A stretch of 14,755 nucleotides of DNA from Candidatus Methanogaster sp. UBA203 (GCA_002503595.1 DASC01000072.1:1-14755); one strand, 5' to 3'. Counted from the stretch's first letter, positions 5,378 to 14,181 are shown. Made by a program: numbers and translations. Notes: generated from the letters alone by a model not told the origin.

Positions 5378-8300
5378 GTGACACCTGACAGTACGCACTC
5401 ATATTTTGACGCTCTTGAAAGCGATTTGGAGCGCGCCGTCGAGATTGCATCAGAGGCACGTTTGCGCGGTTACGACCCTGAGACATACCCTGAAATTCCG
5501 ATGGCGAAAGACCTTGCGGATCGGGTCGAGAACTTAATCGGCATCCCGGTTGCTACCCGGATTCGTGAACTGGCTTACGATCTTAAGATGAGCAGGGAGG
5601 AGTCTGCGATGCAGCTCGGTGCTGACCTCGCAGGTATGCGCATCCACGCCTTCGAGAGCAGGGATGAGGCTGTGGAGATGGCGATACGAGCCGCTGTTGC
5701 GCTCCTGACCGAAGGAGTCGTTGCGGCACCGATAGAAGGGATTGCGAAGATTACTATAGAAAAAAATGACGACGGCACCGAATTTATCCGCATCTTCTAC
5801 GCAGGACCGATCAGGAGTGCTGGCGGCACTGCGCAGGCGCTATCCGTGCTGGTTGCAGACTATGTGCGGCGGGAACTCGGGATCAACAGGTACATCCCGA
5901 GAACTGAAGAGATCGAGCGGTGCGTGGAAGAGATAACGAAGTACCGGACGGTCGCAAACCTGCAGTACACGCCAAGCGACGAGGAGGTCAGGTTGATCAC
6001 GACAAACTGCCCAATCTGCATCGATGGCGAGCCGACCGAGGAAGAGGAGGTCGAGGGCTACCGGAATCTGGCACGGATCGAGACGAACCGCGTTCGCGGC
6101 GGAATGGCTCTCGTCATCGCAGAAGGCATGGCACTCAAAGCGCCAAAGATTCTGAAACATGTGGCGAAACTGCATCTCGATGGCTGGGATTTCTTAAACC
6201 GGCTCGTCACGAAAGGTGCAAGTGACGACGACGGCATCACGGTAATCGAACCGAAGAGCAAGTACCTAAATGACCTTATTGCGGGAAGGCCGGTATTTTC
6301 GCATCCATCGAGACCCGGCGGGTTCCGGCTCAGGTACGGAAGGGCGAGAAACACCGGATTTGCTGCCGCGGGCATCTCTCCTGCGACGATGATCATAACC
6401 GATAGCTTTCTTGCCACTGGAACCCAGACGCGTGTCGAACGCCCGGGAAAGGCGGCAGGCATCTCTCCTGTAACCGGCATCGAGGGTCCGACCGTGCGCC
6501 TATTTGGCGGGGATGTGGTGCGCATCGACGATGAAAAAGAGGCGGTGCGGCTGCATGACCGGGTCGAGGAGATTCTTGATGTCGGCGAGATTCTCATCAA
6601 TTACGGCGATTTCCTTGAGAACAACCATCCGCTGATGCCGCCTTCGTACTCGTTTGAGTGGTGGATATCAGAACTTAAAGAGCTGGCAGGCACTGAGACT
6701 GTGGACGAAATGGCGGATGCCGATCTCAAGGATCCGGATCAGGAACTTGCGCTCGAACTCTGCGACCGCTACGGTGTCCCGCTCCATCCCAAATTCACAT
6801 ACCTCTGGCACGATATCTCGATTAAGGATTTCAGAAACCTATCCGAACAGATCTCCCTGCACGGCAGGGTTGATGACGGGATTCTCCTGATCCCAAACGA
6901 TGCGGGAGTGAAAGGGATTCTCGAGACGATCCTTGTTCCGCACAGGGTCGTGGATGGCGAGATAACGCCCGTGAAAAATTCTCCGTCCCGGGCGTCGACG
7001 CCGGAGGTGTTAGCGATACCTGATCCGCTTCCACTGATGCGGTGCGTCGGCACCGGGATCGGGGACGGCGGATGGCAGGATCTTGAAGAACAAAACGTTC
7101 TTGATGCGATATTTAAGATAAGCGGCATCCGTGTCAGACCGAGGGCGCCAACCAGGATCGGTGCACGGATGGGGCGACCCGAAAAATCCGATAAACGGGA
7201 GATGAAGCCGGCGCCCCATGTTCTCTTCCCTGTCGGGACTGCCGGCGGGAAATCGAGGTTGCTTACACAGGCATCGAACTATATCCAATCGTTAAACGCA
7301 GGAATCGGCGTGATCCCTGTCGAGATCGGGATGCGCAGATGCCCATCCTGCGGAAACGAGACCTACGAATACAGTTGCGGATGCGGGGCGAGAACAGAGC
7401 CTGTGCTCTTCTGCCCGCGGTGCAACATCCATGTCGAGAGCCGGACCTGCCCAAAATGCGGTCTGCAGGCGTCGTCTGCCCGGAAGATCGACCTCGATCT
7501 GAAGACGCGGTATGCGTCAGCGTTCGCAAACCTCGGGGAGCGGGACAATCTTCCGAGTTTCAAGGGAGTTCAGGGCATGATCTCGAAGGATAAGAGTCCG
7601 GAATCGCTTGAGAAAGGGATTCTCCGTGCAAAACACGGCGTATTCGTCTTCAAGGACGGCACTGTGAGATACGACCTGACAGACCTGCCCCTCACACACT
7701 TCAGCGCGGAGGAGATCGGGGTGGATCTCGATACACTGAAGCGTATCGGATATGAATATGATATCAACGGACTTCCACTGACCGATAAGAGCCAGATACT
7801 GGACCTCCGTGTACAGGATATCATACTGTCAATCGATGCTGGCGAATATCTGCTAAGGGTCTCCCGTTTCATCGATGATCTTCTCGTGAAGTATTACGGA
7901 GGCGTTGCATACTACAACGCCTCGAAGAGGAACGATCTCATCGGCAGACTGGTGATCGGGCTTGCCCCGCACACCTCTGCGGGCGTGCTCGGGCGGCTTA
8001 TCGGGTTTACGCGGGCATCGGTCGGGTATGCGCACCCGTTCTTCCATGCCGCGAAACGGAGGAACTGCCTCGCCCCTGATACCGATGTTCTGGTTCTCAA
8101 TTCCAAAAAACCGATTTTTACGAGACTTAAGGACATTTACGATTCAGCAGAGTCTCCGAAGATTATCGATGATTTTGGCACGGTGCAGAAGTTGGTCAAA
8201 GGAGTCGAAACGTACGCGATGAACCCGGAAAATGGCAGATTCGAGGTAAAGAAGGTAAAATCAGTCATCAAAACTCCTGCACCTTTCAATCTGGTGCGAA

Positions 8301-10273
8301 TAACGTCAAAGTCCGGGCGGACATTCGTTGCCTCACCAGAGCACAGGATGATGGTGCATTCGGAAGGGGGGCATGGGTTTAAGAAGATACTGGAACTCTC
8401 CGAGGGTGACAGACTCCTTCTGCCGAAGAGGATCGATATCGTCGAATACGATTCCGAAGAGATAGACCTGCTCATGGAATTTTTTAGGATCGGCGGATTA
8501 TCAGGGGAGATTATGGTCCGGGAAGTCAGATCATGTACTGAAAAGTGCATAGACGATCTTGGAGGGCTGAAATCCGCCGCTCAAAAGATGGGTATGGGTC
8601 GCAAAGCACTCTCCAACTACCTCTACCGGGATAGCATTCCATTACACACTCTGAAATCGCTGCTCGATTCATCGGGGAACGGCTGGGATCTGATCCCGAT
8701 GGGCTGCAAACTCGGTGTCAAGCGGGATCACACGACAGTTCCACGAATAATCAAAATAGACGAGAGTTTTATGCGATTGCTCGGATATTATCTTGCAGAA
8801 GGGTATGCGAGATCTAAAGAGGGGAGTTTCTACCAGATCGGTCTTTCATCGATGGAAGACGATATCTTGGAGGATGTGGAACGGTGTATCACAGATGTCT
8901 TCGAAATCGTCCCCGGACGATCGGATCATGTCCTGACCATATCCAGTAGATTGGTATATCGCCTGTTCACAGAGGTTCTTGGAACCGGAAAGGGTGCAAG
9001 GGATAAACGGATCCCATCCGGATTTGCCAGTCTGCCTCTAAATAAGATCAAGCACCTTATGAGTGCTTATTTCTCTGGAGACGGCTCTGCCCGGGAGGAT
9101 CGGCTCCAGGTCACCTGTTCCTCTGTCAGCAGAAGACTTCTGCAGGATATCGGATTGCAACTGCTCAGATTCGGCATCTTCTACCGGCTGAAACACGAAA
9201 GAAGACTGGCTTGCGGGGCTGCGAAGGAATTTTACGATAAGAAGGGAGAATCCCCTCTTTTTGATCTGTATTATATCTCGATACGGTCATCTTATGCACG
9301 GAGATTTTCGGAGGAGATCGGGTTTACATCGGTACGGAAAGAGGCAGCCTTAAACTCGGTTCTTTCGAAGGAAGGAACGCCGCGGTCCACCATATCCGGT
9401 GATACGATCCTCGACGAGATAAAGACGGTAGAACCCGACCGAGCGGAGGCAGATTACCTGTACGACATAGAGGTTGAGGATCATCACAACTTCCTGATCA
9501 ACGATTTTATGGTATCTGCGAACTGCGACGGTGACGAAGACTGCGTCATGCTGCTCATGGACGGCTTACTCAATTTCTCACGATCGTATCTGCCTGCAAG
9601 GCGTGGCGGCTGGATGGATGCCCCGCTTGTGCTCACAACGCGGATCGATCCGAAGGAGATTGACAAGGAGGCACACAACATCGATATCATGGAACAGTAC
9701 CCGCTTAAGTTCTATGAATCGGCAAGCAGGTTTGCAAACCCGAAGGATGTCGAGGATCTGATGGACACGGTGTCGAAGCATCTCGGGACCGAGGCGCAGT
9801 ACGTGAGCAGGTTCACGCATCAGACATCGAATATCGCAGCGGGACCTCTTAACAGCGCATACAAGACGCTCGGATCGATGGTCGAGAAGATGGACGCACA
9901 ATTGGCGCTTGCCCGAAAGACGAGAGCGGTCGACGCCGATGATGTTGCCGAGCGGGTGATCAACTCGCATTTCCTGCCTGACATGATCGGAAACCTCCGT
10001 GCGTTCTCCCGGCAGAAGGTCAGGTGTGTGAAGTGCGGAGCGAAGTTTAGGAGACCGCTTCTGAGTGACACCTGCCCGAGATGTCACGGTAGGGTCATAC
10101 TGACGGTCACAGAGGGTTCTGTCAAGAAGTATCTCGACACGTCCACGCGTGTGGCAACGGAATATGATGTATCCGAGTATACGAGGCAGCGGATCGAGCT
10201 GATCGGTCTTGAGATCAAGTCGCTTTTTGAGAGCGACAAATCAAAGCAGATGGGGCTGCTTGATTTTATGTGA
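5378..10273 (+). CDS. polC: DNA polymerase D large subunit DP2, intein-containing precursor
   Basis: This 1631-residue precursor becomes about 1145 residues once its 486-residue intein is removed, the usual DP2 size. DP2 is the catalytic subunit of the archaeal replicative polymerase PolD and works with the DP1 exonuclease subunit (not in this window). Visible landmarks: the conserved N-terminal region (YFDALESDLERAVEIA, then RGYDPE), a multi-Cys zinc region at about 655-694 (RRCPSCGNETYE to CPKCG), the catalytic motif N896-[intein]-C1383-D-G-D-E-D, a second zinc finger at about 1550-1572 (RCVKCG to CPRCHG), and a C-terminal PIP-like box QMGLLDFM for PCNA binding. The GTG at 5378 fits the family N-terminus; there is no Shine-Dalgarno sequence. 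The gene stands alone on the plus strand, divergent from the FeoA gene and convergent with res. Confidence 0.97.
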   Translation: MTPDSTHSYFDALESDLERAVEIASEARLRGYDPETYPEIPMAKDLADRVENLIGIPVATRIRELAYDLKMSREESAMQLGADLAGMRIHAFESRDEAVEMAIRAAVALLTEGVVAAPIEGIAKITIEKNDDGTEFIRIFYAGPIRSAGGTAQALSVLVADYVRRELGINRYIPRTEEIERCVEEITKYRTVANLQYTPSDEEVRLITTNCPICIDGEPTEEEEVEGYRNLARIETNRVRGGMALVIAEGMALKAPKILKHVAKLHLDGWDFLNRLVTKGASDDDGITVIEPKSKYLNDLIAGRPVFSHPSRPGGFRLRYGRARNTGFAAAGISPATMIITDSFLATGTQTRVERPGKAAGISPVTGIEGPTVRLFGGDVVRIDDEKEAVRLHDRVEEILDVGEILINYGDFLENNHPLMPPSYSFEWWISELKELAGTETVDEMADADLKDPDQELALELCDRYGVPLHPKFTYLWHDISIKDFRNLSEQISLHGRVDDGILLIPNDAGVKGILETILVPHRVVDGEITPVKNSPSRASTPEVLAIPDPLPLMRCVGTGIGDGGWQDLEEQNVLDAIFKISGIRVRPRAPTRIGARMGRPEKSDKREMKPAPHVLFPVGTAGGKSRLLTQASNYIQSLNAGIGVIPVEIGMRRCPSCGNETYEYSCGCGARTEPVLFCPRCNIHVESRTCPKCGLQASSARKIDLDLKTRYASAFANLGERDNLPSFKGVQGMISKDKSPESLEKGILRAKHGVFVFKDGTVRYDLTDLPLTHFSAEEIGVDLDTLKRIGYEYDINGLPLTDKSQILDLRVQDIILSIDAGEYLLRVSRFIDDLLVKYYGGVAYYNASKRNDLIGRLVIGLAPHTSAGVLGRLIGFTRASVGYAHPFFHAAKRRNCLAPDTDVLVLNSKKPIFTRLKDIYDSAESPKIIDDFGTVQKLVKGVETYAMNPENGRFEVKKVKSVIKTPAPFNLVRITSKSGRTFVASPEHRMMVHSEGGHGFKKILELSEGDRLLLPKRIDIVEYDSEEIDLLMEFFRIGGLSGEIMVREVRSCTEKCIDDLGGLKSAAQKMGMGRKALSNYLYRDSIPLHTLKSLLDSSGNGWDLIPMGCKLGVKRDHTTVPRIIKIDESFMRLLGYYLAEGYARSKEGSFYQIGLSSMEDDILEDVERCITDVFEIVPGRSDHVLTISSRLVYRLFTEVLGTGKGARDKRIPSGFASLPLNKIKHLMSAYFSGDGSAREDRLQVTCSSVSRRLLQDIGLQLLRFGIFYRLKHERRLACGAAKEFYDKKGESPLFDLYYISIRSSYARRFSEEIGFTSVRKEAALNSVLSKEGTPRSTISGDTILDEIKTVEPDRAEADYLYDIEVEDHHNFLINDFMVSANCDGDEDCVMLLMDGLLNFSRSYLPARRGGWMDAPLVLTTRIDPKEIDKEAHNIDIMEQYPLKFYESASRFANPKDVEDLMDTVSKHLGTEAQYVSRFTHQTSNIAAGPLNSAYKTLGSMVEKMDAQLALARKTRAVDADDVAERVINSHFLPDMIGNLRAFSRQKVRCVKCGAKFRRPLLSDTCPRCHGRVILTVTEGSVKKYLDTSTRVATEYDVSEYTRQRIELIGLEIKSLFESDKSKQMGLLDFM
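8066..9523 (+). mobile_element. LAGLIDADG intein in DP2 (residues 897-1382)
   Basis: The intein starts at Cys897 (CLAPDTDVLV, splicing block A) and ends at Asn1382 before extein Cys1383. Block B is GRTFVASPEH with His989. A helix-turn-helix-like segment begins near 1062 (GLKSAAQKMGMGRKALSNYL), probably for DNA recognition. Two homing-endonuclease motifs are present: LLGYYLAEGYA with Glu1141 and LMSAYFSGDGSA with Asp1235. Both retain the acidic residue, so the endonuclease may be active. Block F is YLYDIEVEDHHNFL and block G is NDFMVSAN. The usual penultimate His of block G is Ala, a tolerated but non-canonical state. Insertion splits the polymerase active-site motif NCDGDED, so splicing is needed for PolD activity. 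The reading frame is continuous with both exteins. Confidence 0.95.
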
Positions 10274-10407
10274 CGCAAGTGTTTCTGGGAGTGGGCATCT
10301 TTGGATCGAGGATGGGCGAATGCGGCATTCACAGGGAACCCGAAGAACCGGGGCTCTCGATCCATCTGGTGCTTTCAACAGCCAAAACCACTGACAGTGG
10401 AGAGCTG
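10274..10407. other. Convergent intergenic region between DP2 and res
   Basis: There is no credible gene in these 134 bases. TGGATCGAG (10302-10310) and CTCGATCCA (10356-10364) form a 9-bp inverted repeat that could end the DP2 transcript. A second, tighter hairpin near 10388-10400 serves res. Base composition shifts from the GC-richer DP2 side to the AT-richer res side at about this point, making it the likely boundary of the restriction-modification cassette. Confidence 0.5.
10384..10400 (-). terminator. Hairpin terminator of the restriction-modification operon
   Basis: CCACTG (10388-10393) and CAGTGG (10395-10400) pair. On the minus strand they are followed by TTTTGG (complement of 10382-10387). 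The hairpin begins 8 bases after the TAA stop of res at 10408. The single-base spacer is tight, so the real hairpin would open one or two inner pairs. Confidence 0.5.
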
Positions 10408-13095
10408 TTATTCAACTTTGTATTCCTCAAATGTATTCACAAGTTGTTCAAAAGATGATGGGCTGTATTTGTGAAAGCTTTCCTCATCAACAAATACATA
10501 ATCAAATATTATTTCTTTTTGTGACTTATTGATGTCTTCGCACCACTGTTTTAAACGGTTCATCTTTAATGGCACATCCAAGTCTTCTTGTCCCTTAGTT
10601 TCTATAATGAAAATCTCTTTATCAGATTTTTTGGCAATGAAATCAGGAAGGTAATTTGAAATATCGCCATCGGCATTCACGTAGTCGATACGGAAATTTA
10701 CTGCCATATAGTTTTTAGCATAAGAAATGATATCATCACAACCTTCGAGAAACTGGGCAAACTCTAACTCAAGTTGGCTGTCGCCAATTATTTTATTGAA
10801 TACGCTCTTTTTAGGAATTATATATCCTTGTTCCTTGGGCGTGAAAGGTCTCGTTTTACGCAATTTGATGTAGTCTTTTATTTCTGCGTCGCCTTTGTCC
10901 TGCACCGTCAGTTCGTTTATCTTTTTCTTGAAAGATTCTATCACGGTCTTTGTTGCTTCCAATTCAGAGAGATTTCTCAACGTGTTCAAATCGTCGATCT
11001 CGATTTCCCTATCAAAAAGGAATTTTTGAATGAATTCCTTGACCTTGCCGTACAGAACGTCATAACCGCTGACCAGATGGAGGTCTCTCATGATGATCTG
11101 AGTGAAGTATCCAATAACACTCCTGTAGTCCATAACAGCATCTGAATCGAGTATTGTCGTGTGTGTAATTTCGCCGGTGGTCACATCTTTGAAAACAATC
11201 TCACGCTGTTCTTCTTCGGAAAACTGTTTGTATTCAACTTTCTTGTTCCCAAATGCGCCTGGACTTAAGTCTTCAAGATTCTTATAATTCCTGAATGTAC
11301 GTGGAGTCAGAACAGGCACCCGGATATCCAGTTCATCGAGGTCTTTATTGGTGTTTTCATTGTCTATTTCAACAATAAGTGGTGTTTTGGGCTTTGTTCC
11401 CTCGCCCATTGCTTTGCGCTCAAGCTCAACTCCCTCGCGCTGTATGGAATCAACAAAACGCATAAAAGCATCTGTTCCTACCACGCTGACATATTCTTCT
11501 GTGCCAGACCCCGGGTACATACAGCGAATACCCCTACCCAATGTCTGTTCAGGTAAAATATTGCTCTTGGATGAATACGCCCTCAAACCCACGATAGTAG
11601 TTACATTTCTGACATCCCACCCTTCCTTCAGCATCATCACAGATACAATAGCCTTGTAAGGACTTTCCCAGCTGTCGATTTCATTGGCTTGTTTTCTCAG
11701 TTTTTTAAGCTCTCCTTCTTTCTTGCCGGTACCTGCCTCAGATATTTCACCATTGTTCTTCGTGTGGATCACCAGAACTGAATCCTTTAATTCCGGGAAA
11801 TTGCCTTCGAGGTACTCCGCCACTTCATCGCAGTTCTTTGTGTCGTCTGTCATGACAAACAGAATCGCTTTCTTTTCCAATTTTCCATGTTCAGTGTATG
11901 CTTTGCGCCACTCAACAACCCCCAGATTGAGATAGTCCGCATACCTTTCCGTAAAAATAGCACTCTGCCGCTCGGAGAGTTTTGCCCGGCTGGCAGAATC
12001 GGGCACTACCGGATGTTTGACCACATTTTGCGTGATAGCTTCCACCAGCGGATAATCAGAAATGGTCTGCACGAAGATTGCGCCGTTGTTGTGCCTGGGA
12101 GTCGCCGTTACATCCACCTGCAGGGAAAGAAAATTGTCTTTCTGCTTGAGCCGGTTGTGAATATCTTCAATGGATTTAAACCATCCCTGAGGGTTGTCAT
12201 GAATGTGGTGGGCTTCATCGTTGAGCACCACCAGTTCGTCAATCTCTCTAACAATATCTCCCAAATCCACCTTGGAGTCGGTGGTCTTTCCAGTGGGTCG
12301 CTTGCCGAGGAAATAATCCCTCAAGTCATCATCTTCAAAGCTCGGCTCTACATCGTTGCTGGCATACACGCGGTGAATATTGGTCAGAAAGATATTCCCG
12401 GTCTTGCGGGTGATGTTGACCTCATCCTGAATGTGCAGCGTCAATTGGAAATCGTCCTGCCAGTTCTGCCCTTCATAGCCATTATCTGGCAGCACAGGGT
12501 CTTTGAAAAAGATGCGCAGTCCGTCGAAGTCTGCGCGGAGCCGGTCCAGCACAATGATATTTGGGGCGATTATCAGAAAGTTGCGAGCCAGTTCCGAATC
12601 CGGCTCATAGAGTTTATGGAAATAGCACCACGCCAGCACCAGACTCAGCACCTTGGTCTTACCACTGCCGGTTGCCATTTTTATTACAAACCGCCGCCAT
12701 TCCTCGTCAAACATCCCGGCAGATACCGCTCCCGACGAATCGTAGCGCAGCAGGTCGTATTTATCCTTTATGCGAACCACATCGTAGAGATACATAACCG
12801 TCTCCACTGCTTCGCGCTGCGCGAAATAATACTGGAACAGGGCGGTCGTTCCATCTGCTTTGGGTAGTAGGTGTTCCGTCTTGAACCACCAGTTAAGGAG
12901 TGCTTTGCTTGTATCACTCGCTCCATCATAGCCGCTGTCCCGCCATTCTTTGACTTTTTTTCGCAGCATGTCCACCAGAGGCGGCAGCAGTTTGCCATAA
13001 CTTGATTCCCTGAGCGCCTCATCCGCGGGAAACCAGCGGACGTCCGGGCTTAATATGCTGTGCGGAGATTTCGAAAAATCAGGATGTATCGCCAT
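10408..13095 (-). CDS. res: Type III-like restriction enzyme Res subunit (helicase-nuclease)
   Basis: This 895-residue protein combines an SF2 helicase with a PD-(D/E)xK nuclease. Walker A is ATGSGKT (141-147), motif II is DEAH (293-296, in VVLNDEAHHIHD), motif III is TATP (330-333), and motif VI is QTLGRGIR (517-524). Near the C-terminus, LPDFIAKK with Pro817-Asp818 and IIETKG with Glu832 and Lys834 form the endonuclease centre. Together with a Mod methyltransferase it would cut unmethylated DNA after ATP-driven translocation. All key residues are present, so it looks intact. The start ATG at 13095 has GGAGGT 5 bases upstream (complement of 13101-13106), and those bases also encode the last codons of the HEPN gene. 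Codon and base use are AT-richer than in DP2, which suggests horizontal acquisition of the cassette. Confidence 0.92.
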   Translation of the reverse strand: MAIHPDFSKSPHSILSPDVRWFPADEALRESSYGKLLPPLVDMLRKKVKEWRDSGYDGASDTSKALLNWWFKTEHLLPKADGTTALFQYYFAQREAVETVMYLYDVVRIKDKYDLLRYDSSGAVSAGMFDEEWRRFVIKMATGSGKTKVLSLVLAWCYFHKLYEPDSELARNFLIIAPNIIVLDRLRADFDGLRIFFKDPVLPDNGYEGQNWQDDFQLTLHIQDEVNITRKTGNIFLTNIHRVYASNDVEPSFEDDDLRDYFLGKRPTGKTTDSKVDLGDIVREIDELVVLNDEAHHIHDNPQGWFKSIEDIHNRLKQKDNFLSLQVDVTATPRHNNGAIFVQTISDYPLVEAITQNVVKHPVVPDSASRAKLSERQSAIFTERYADYLNLGVVEWRKAYTEHGKLEKKAILFVMTDDTKNCDEVAEYLEGNFPELKDSVLVIHTKNNGEISEAGTGKKEGELKKLRKQANEIDSWESPYKAIVSVMMLKEGWDVRNVTTIVGLRAYSSKSNILPEQTLGRGIRCMYPGSGTEEYVSVVGTDAFMRFVDSIQREGVELERKAMGEGTKPKTPLIVEIDNENTNKDLDELDIRVPVLTPRTFRNYKNLEDLSPGAFGNKKVEYKQFSEEEQREIVFKDVTTGEITHTTILDSDAVMDYRSVIGYFTQIIMRDLHLVSGYDVLYGKVKEFIQKFLFDREIEIDDLNTLRNLSELEATKTVIESFKKKINELTVQDKGDAEIKDYIKLRKTRPFTPKEQGYIIPKKSVFNKIIGDSQLELEFAQFLEGCDDIISYAKNYMAVNFRIDYVNADGDISNYLPDFIAKKSDKEIFIIETKGQEDLDVPLKMNRLKQWCEDINKSQKEIIFDYVFVDEESFHKYSPSSFEQLVNTFEEYKVE

Positions 13096-13097
13096 TA

Positions 13098-13520
13098 TTA
13101 ACCTCCCTCGCTCTGGAAACCCTTGCCCATCCTGGCTAGAACAATATCTCTGATTCTACATGCTATTTCATACGCCTCTTCGGCTTCTTCCTTTGAAGGG
13201 ATATAGGAATCGTCAGGATAACGCATTTCAACCGCATAAGGTGTCAATATCTCCGCATCTCTCTGTATTGACAAAAAACTACTGTCCACCTGCAAACACT
13301 TTACCACGAGATCGGATAAGTTATGCGACCGCGGGAACGATATGTCATGGCGGACTAAAAAAGCTTTCAGATATTTTTCCACTGCTTGCTGACAGTGAAA
13401 GCATACTGTGTCATAAGGACAGTTCTCGTCCCGGGCAGCGAGAACAAGTTCTGCATTTTTTAAGTCGTTGTCAGCTTTTCCGATCCATGCCCGGATATAC
13501 TCGTTTACCCTATCATTCAT
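13098..13520 (-). CDS. HEPN-domain protein, partner of the second MNT
   Basis: This 140-residue protein starts at ATG 13520 (MNDRVNEYIR). The frame is open further upstream, but this start overlaps the preceding MNT stop by 8 bases and gives the normal family length. It has a typical PF05168-type HEPN core: WIGKADNDLKNAELVL (12-27), FHCQQAVEKYLKAFLVRH (41-58) and the FPRSHNLSDLV segment at 62-72 with Arg64 and His66. HEPN proteins act as RNases or toxins and are neutralised by MNT partners, in some systems by AMP transfer to the HEPN protein. The gene lies between mod and res in one transcript, so the pair may act as a stabiliser or abortive backup for the restriction system. Catalytic activity cannot be judged from sequence alone. 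Confidence 0.85.
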   Translation of the reverse strand: MNDRVNEYIRAWIGKADNDLKNAELVLAARDENCPYDTVCFHCQQAVEKYLKAFLVRHDISFPRSHNLSDLVVKCLQVDSSFLSIQRDAEILTPYAVEMRYPDDSYIPSKEEAEEAYEIACRIRDIVLARMGKGFQSEGG

Positions 13521-13833
13521 AGAGAACCACCCCTTCCTTGAGGACTTCGTTGACAAAAGTATGTTTGACACCGCTCCAACGTTCAATATCTGCGTGTGTG
13601 TAAAAAAGTATATCTTTTGGCGTTTCCACTTCAGACAGCTTTATCCGAACATCCAATCCCCGCCTATATCGCGGCAGATCTTTTTCCCGGTCAGATATGA
13701 CAAGTACATCAATGTCACTCTGTTCATCGAAATCCCCCCTCGCGTATGAGCCGAACAGAACGATCTTGTCAGGATGATAGTTTTCCACGATGATTTCTTT
13801 GATTCTGTTGATCTCTTCCGTTGATTCCATCAT
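13513..13833 (-). CDS. MNT-type minimal nucleotidyltransferase (second copy)
   Basis: This 106-residue protein carries a complete MNT signature: G28-S29, ten residues, D40-I-D42 (LFGSYARGDFDEQSDIDVLV). The start is ATG 13833, the first of two adjacent ATGs, overlapping the TGA of the 19-codon remnant. TGAGGTGA just upstream supplies the ribosome-binding site. MNT proteins of this size usually pair with a HEPN toxin and can transfer nucleotides to it. The HEPN gene begins inside the last codons of this one, the classic arrangement. The motif looks intact, in contrast to the degenerate homologue near position 2000. It is not close to the first MNT copy upstream outside the shared motif, so it is not a simple tandem duplicate. 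Confidence 0.88.
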   Translation of the reverse strand: MMESTEEINRIKEIIVENYHPDKIVLFGSYARGDFDEQSDIDVLVISDREKDLPRYRRGLDVRIKLSEVETPKDILFYTHADIERWSGVKHTFVNEVLKEGVVLYE

Positions 13834-13845
13834 ACACTCACCTCA
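13830..13845. repeat. 16-bp direct repeat, copy 1
   Basis: The plus-strand sequence TCATACACTCACCTCA is identical to 14166-14181. On the coding strand it holds the ribosome-binding site, the Val-Ser-Val-stop end of the remnant ORF and the start of the second MNT. Flanking bases differ on both sides, so the match is exactly 16 bases. Confidence 0.9.
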
Positions 13846-13889
13846 TCGATCTGTTCCAGCTTTTCCAGAAGCAACGCCTCATCATACAT
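13830..13889 (-). pseudogene. 19-codon remnant of a DUF86/HepT-like HEPN gene
   Basis: The ORF reads MYDEALLLEKLEQIDEVSV and then stops. Its first 15 residues resemble the N-terminal helix of DUF86-family HEPN proteins, the usual partners of MNT genes like the one just upstream. Its ATG overlaps the end of that MNT (the two frames share the sequence around 13884-13889). After residue 15 the sequence turns into the 16-base stretch also found at the 3' end of mod, so the protein ends in EVSV exactly as Mod does. This is best read as a HEPN gene cut off by recombination. A functional micro-peptide that couples translation of its neighbours is possible. Confidence 0.55.
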
Positions 13890-14169
13890 AGTGTGCCTCC
13901 CTGTCGATGCGGCTTTTCAGGTAGTGATTCATACGTCGCCAGTAACGCACCAGATCAACCTTTGCCCCAAGAATCGTCTCCAGTTCCTCTTTGAGGCTTA
14001 CCCTTCCAAACAGATCAGGCGCCATCTCAACGACCACGTCCACATCGCTATCGTCGGTAGCCTCATCTCTTGCTACTGATCCAAAAATCCCAATCCGGGT
14101 GACGCCGTATCGCTCCTCAAATCCTCGCTTATGCTCCCGCAAAACTTTCAGCGCCGCTTCCCGCCTCAT
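13882..14169 (-). CDS. MNT-type minimal nucleotidyltransferase (first copy)
   Basis: This 95-residue protein has an intact MNT motif: G30-S31, ten residues, D42-V-D44 (IFGSVARDEATDDSDVDVVV). A probable third acidic residue lies in GAKVDLVRYW. The start ATG at 14169 overlaps the mod stop (ATGA) and has GAGGTGA 5 bases upstream. The length matches free-standing MNT antitoxins that pair with DUF86/HepT proteins. Here the partner is reduced to 19 codons, so this MNT is an orphan unless it can use the second HEPN protein. The DREAHYV C-terminus is normal for the family, which implies that the gene itself was not truncated. Confidence 0.88.
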   Translation of the reverse strand: MRREAALKVLREHKRGFEERYGVTRIGIFGSVARDEATDDSDVDVVVEMAPDLFGRVSLKEELETILGAKVDLVRYWRRMNHYLKSRIDREAHYV

Positions 14170-14181
14170 ACACTCACCTCA
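14166..14181. repeat. 16-bp direct repeat, copy 2
   Basis: Identical to 13830-13845. On the coding strand it covers the Glu-Val-Ser-Val-stop end of mod, the ribosome-binding site and the ATG of the first MNT. The repeat spacing of 336 bases brackets the first MNT gene and the HEPN remnant. Confidence 0.9.

Noticed and set aside
5241..5486. 81-codon minus-strand ORF overlapping the DP2 start
   Set aside because: The first half is antisense to conserved DP2 N-terminal codons. Only the last 34 codons could be independent, and these are kept as a weak finding.
9578..10087. 169-codon minus-strand ORF inside DP2
   Set aside because: It is antisense to the conserved C-terminal extein of DP2, is compositionally a shadow, and matches no family I recognise.
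11887..12867. Plus-strand 326-codon ORF
   Set aside because: It lies wholly antisense to the helicase domain of res, whose motifs are intact; the long open frame is a codon-bias effect.
13521..13586. Upstream extension of the second HEPN gene
   Set aside because: It would overlap the MNT gene by 74 bases. The ATG at 13520 gives an 8-base overlap and the normal HEPN length.
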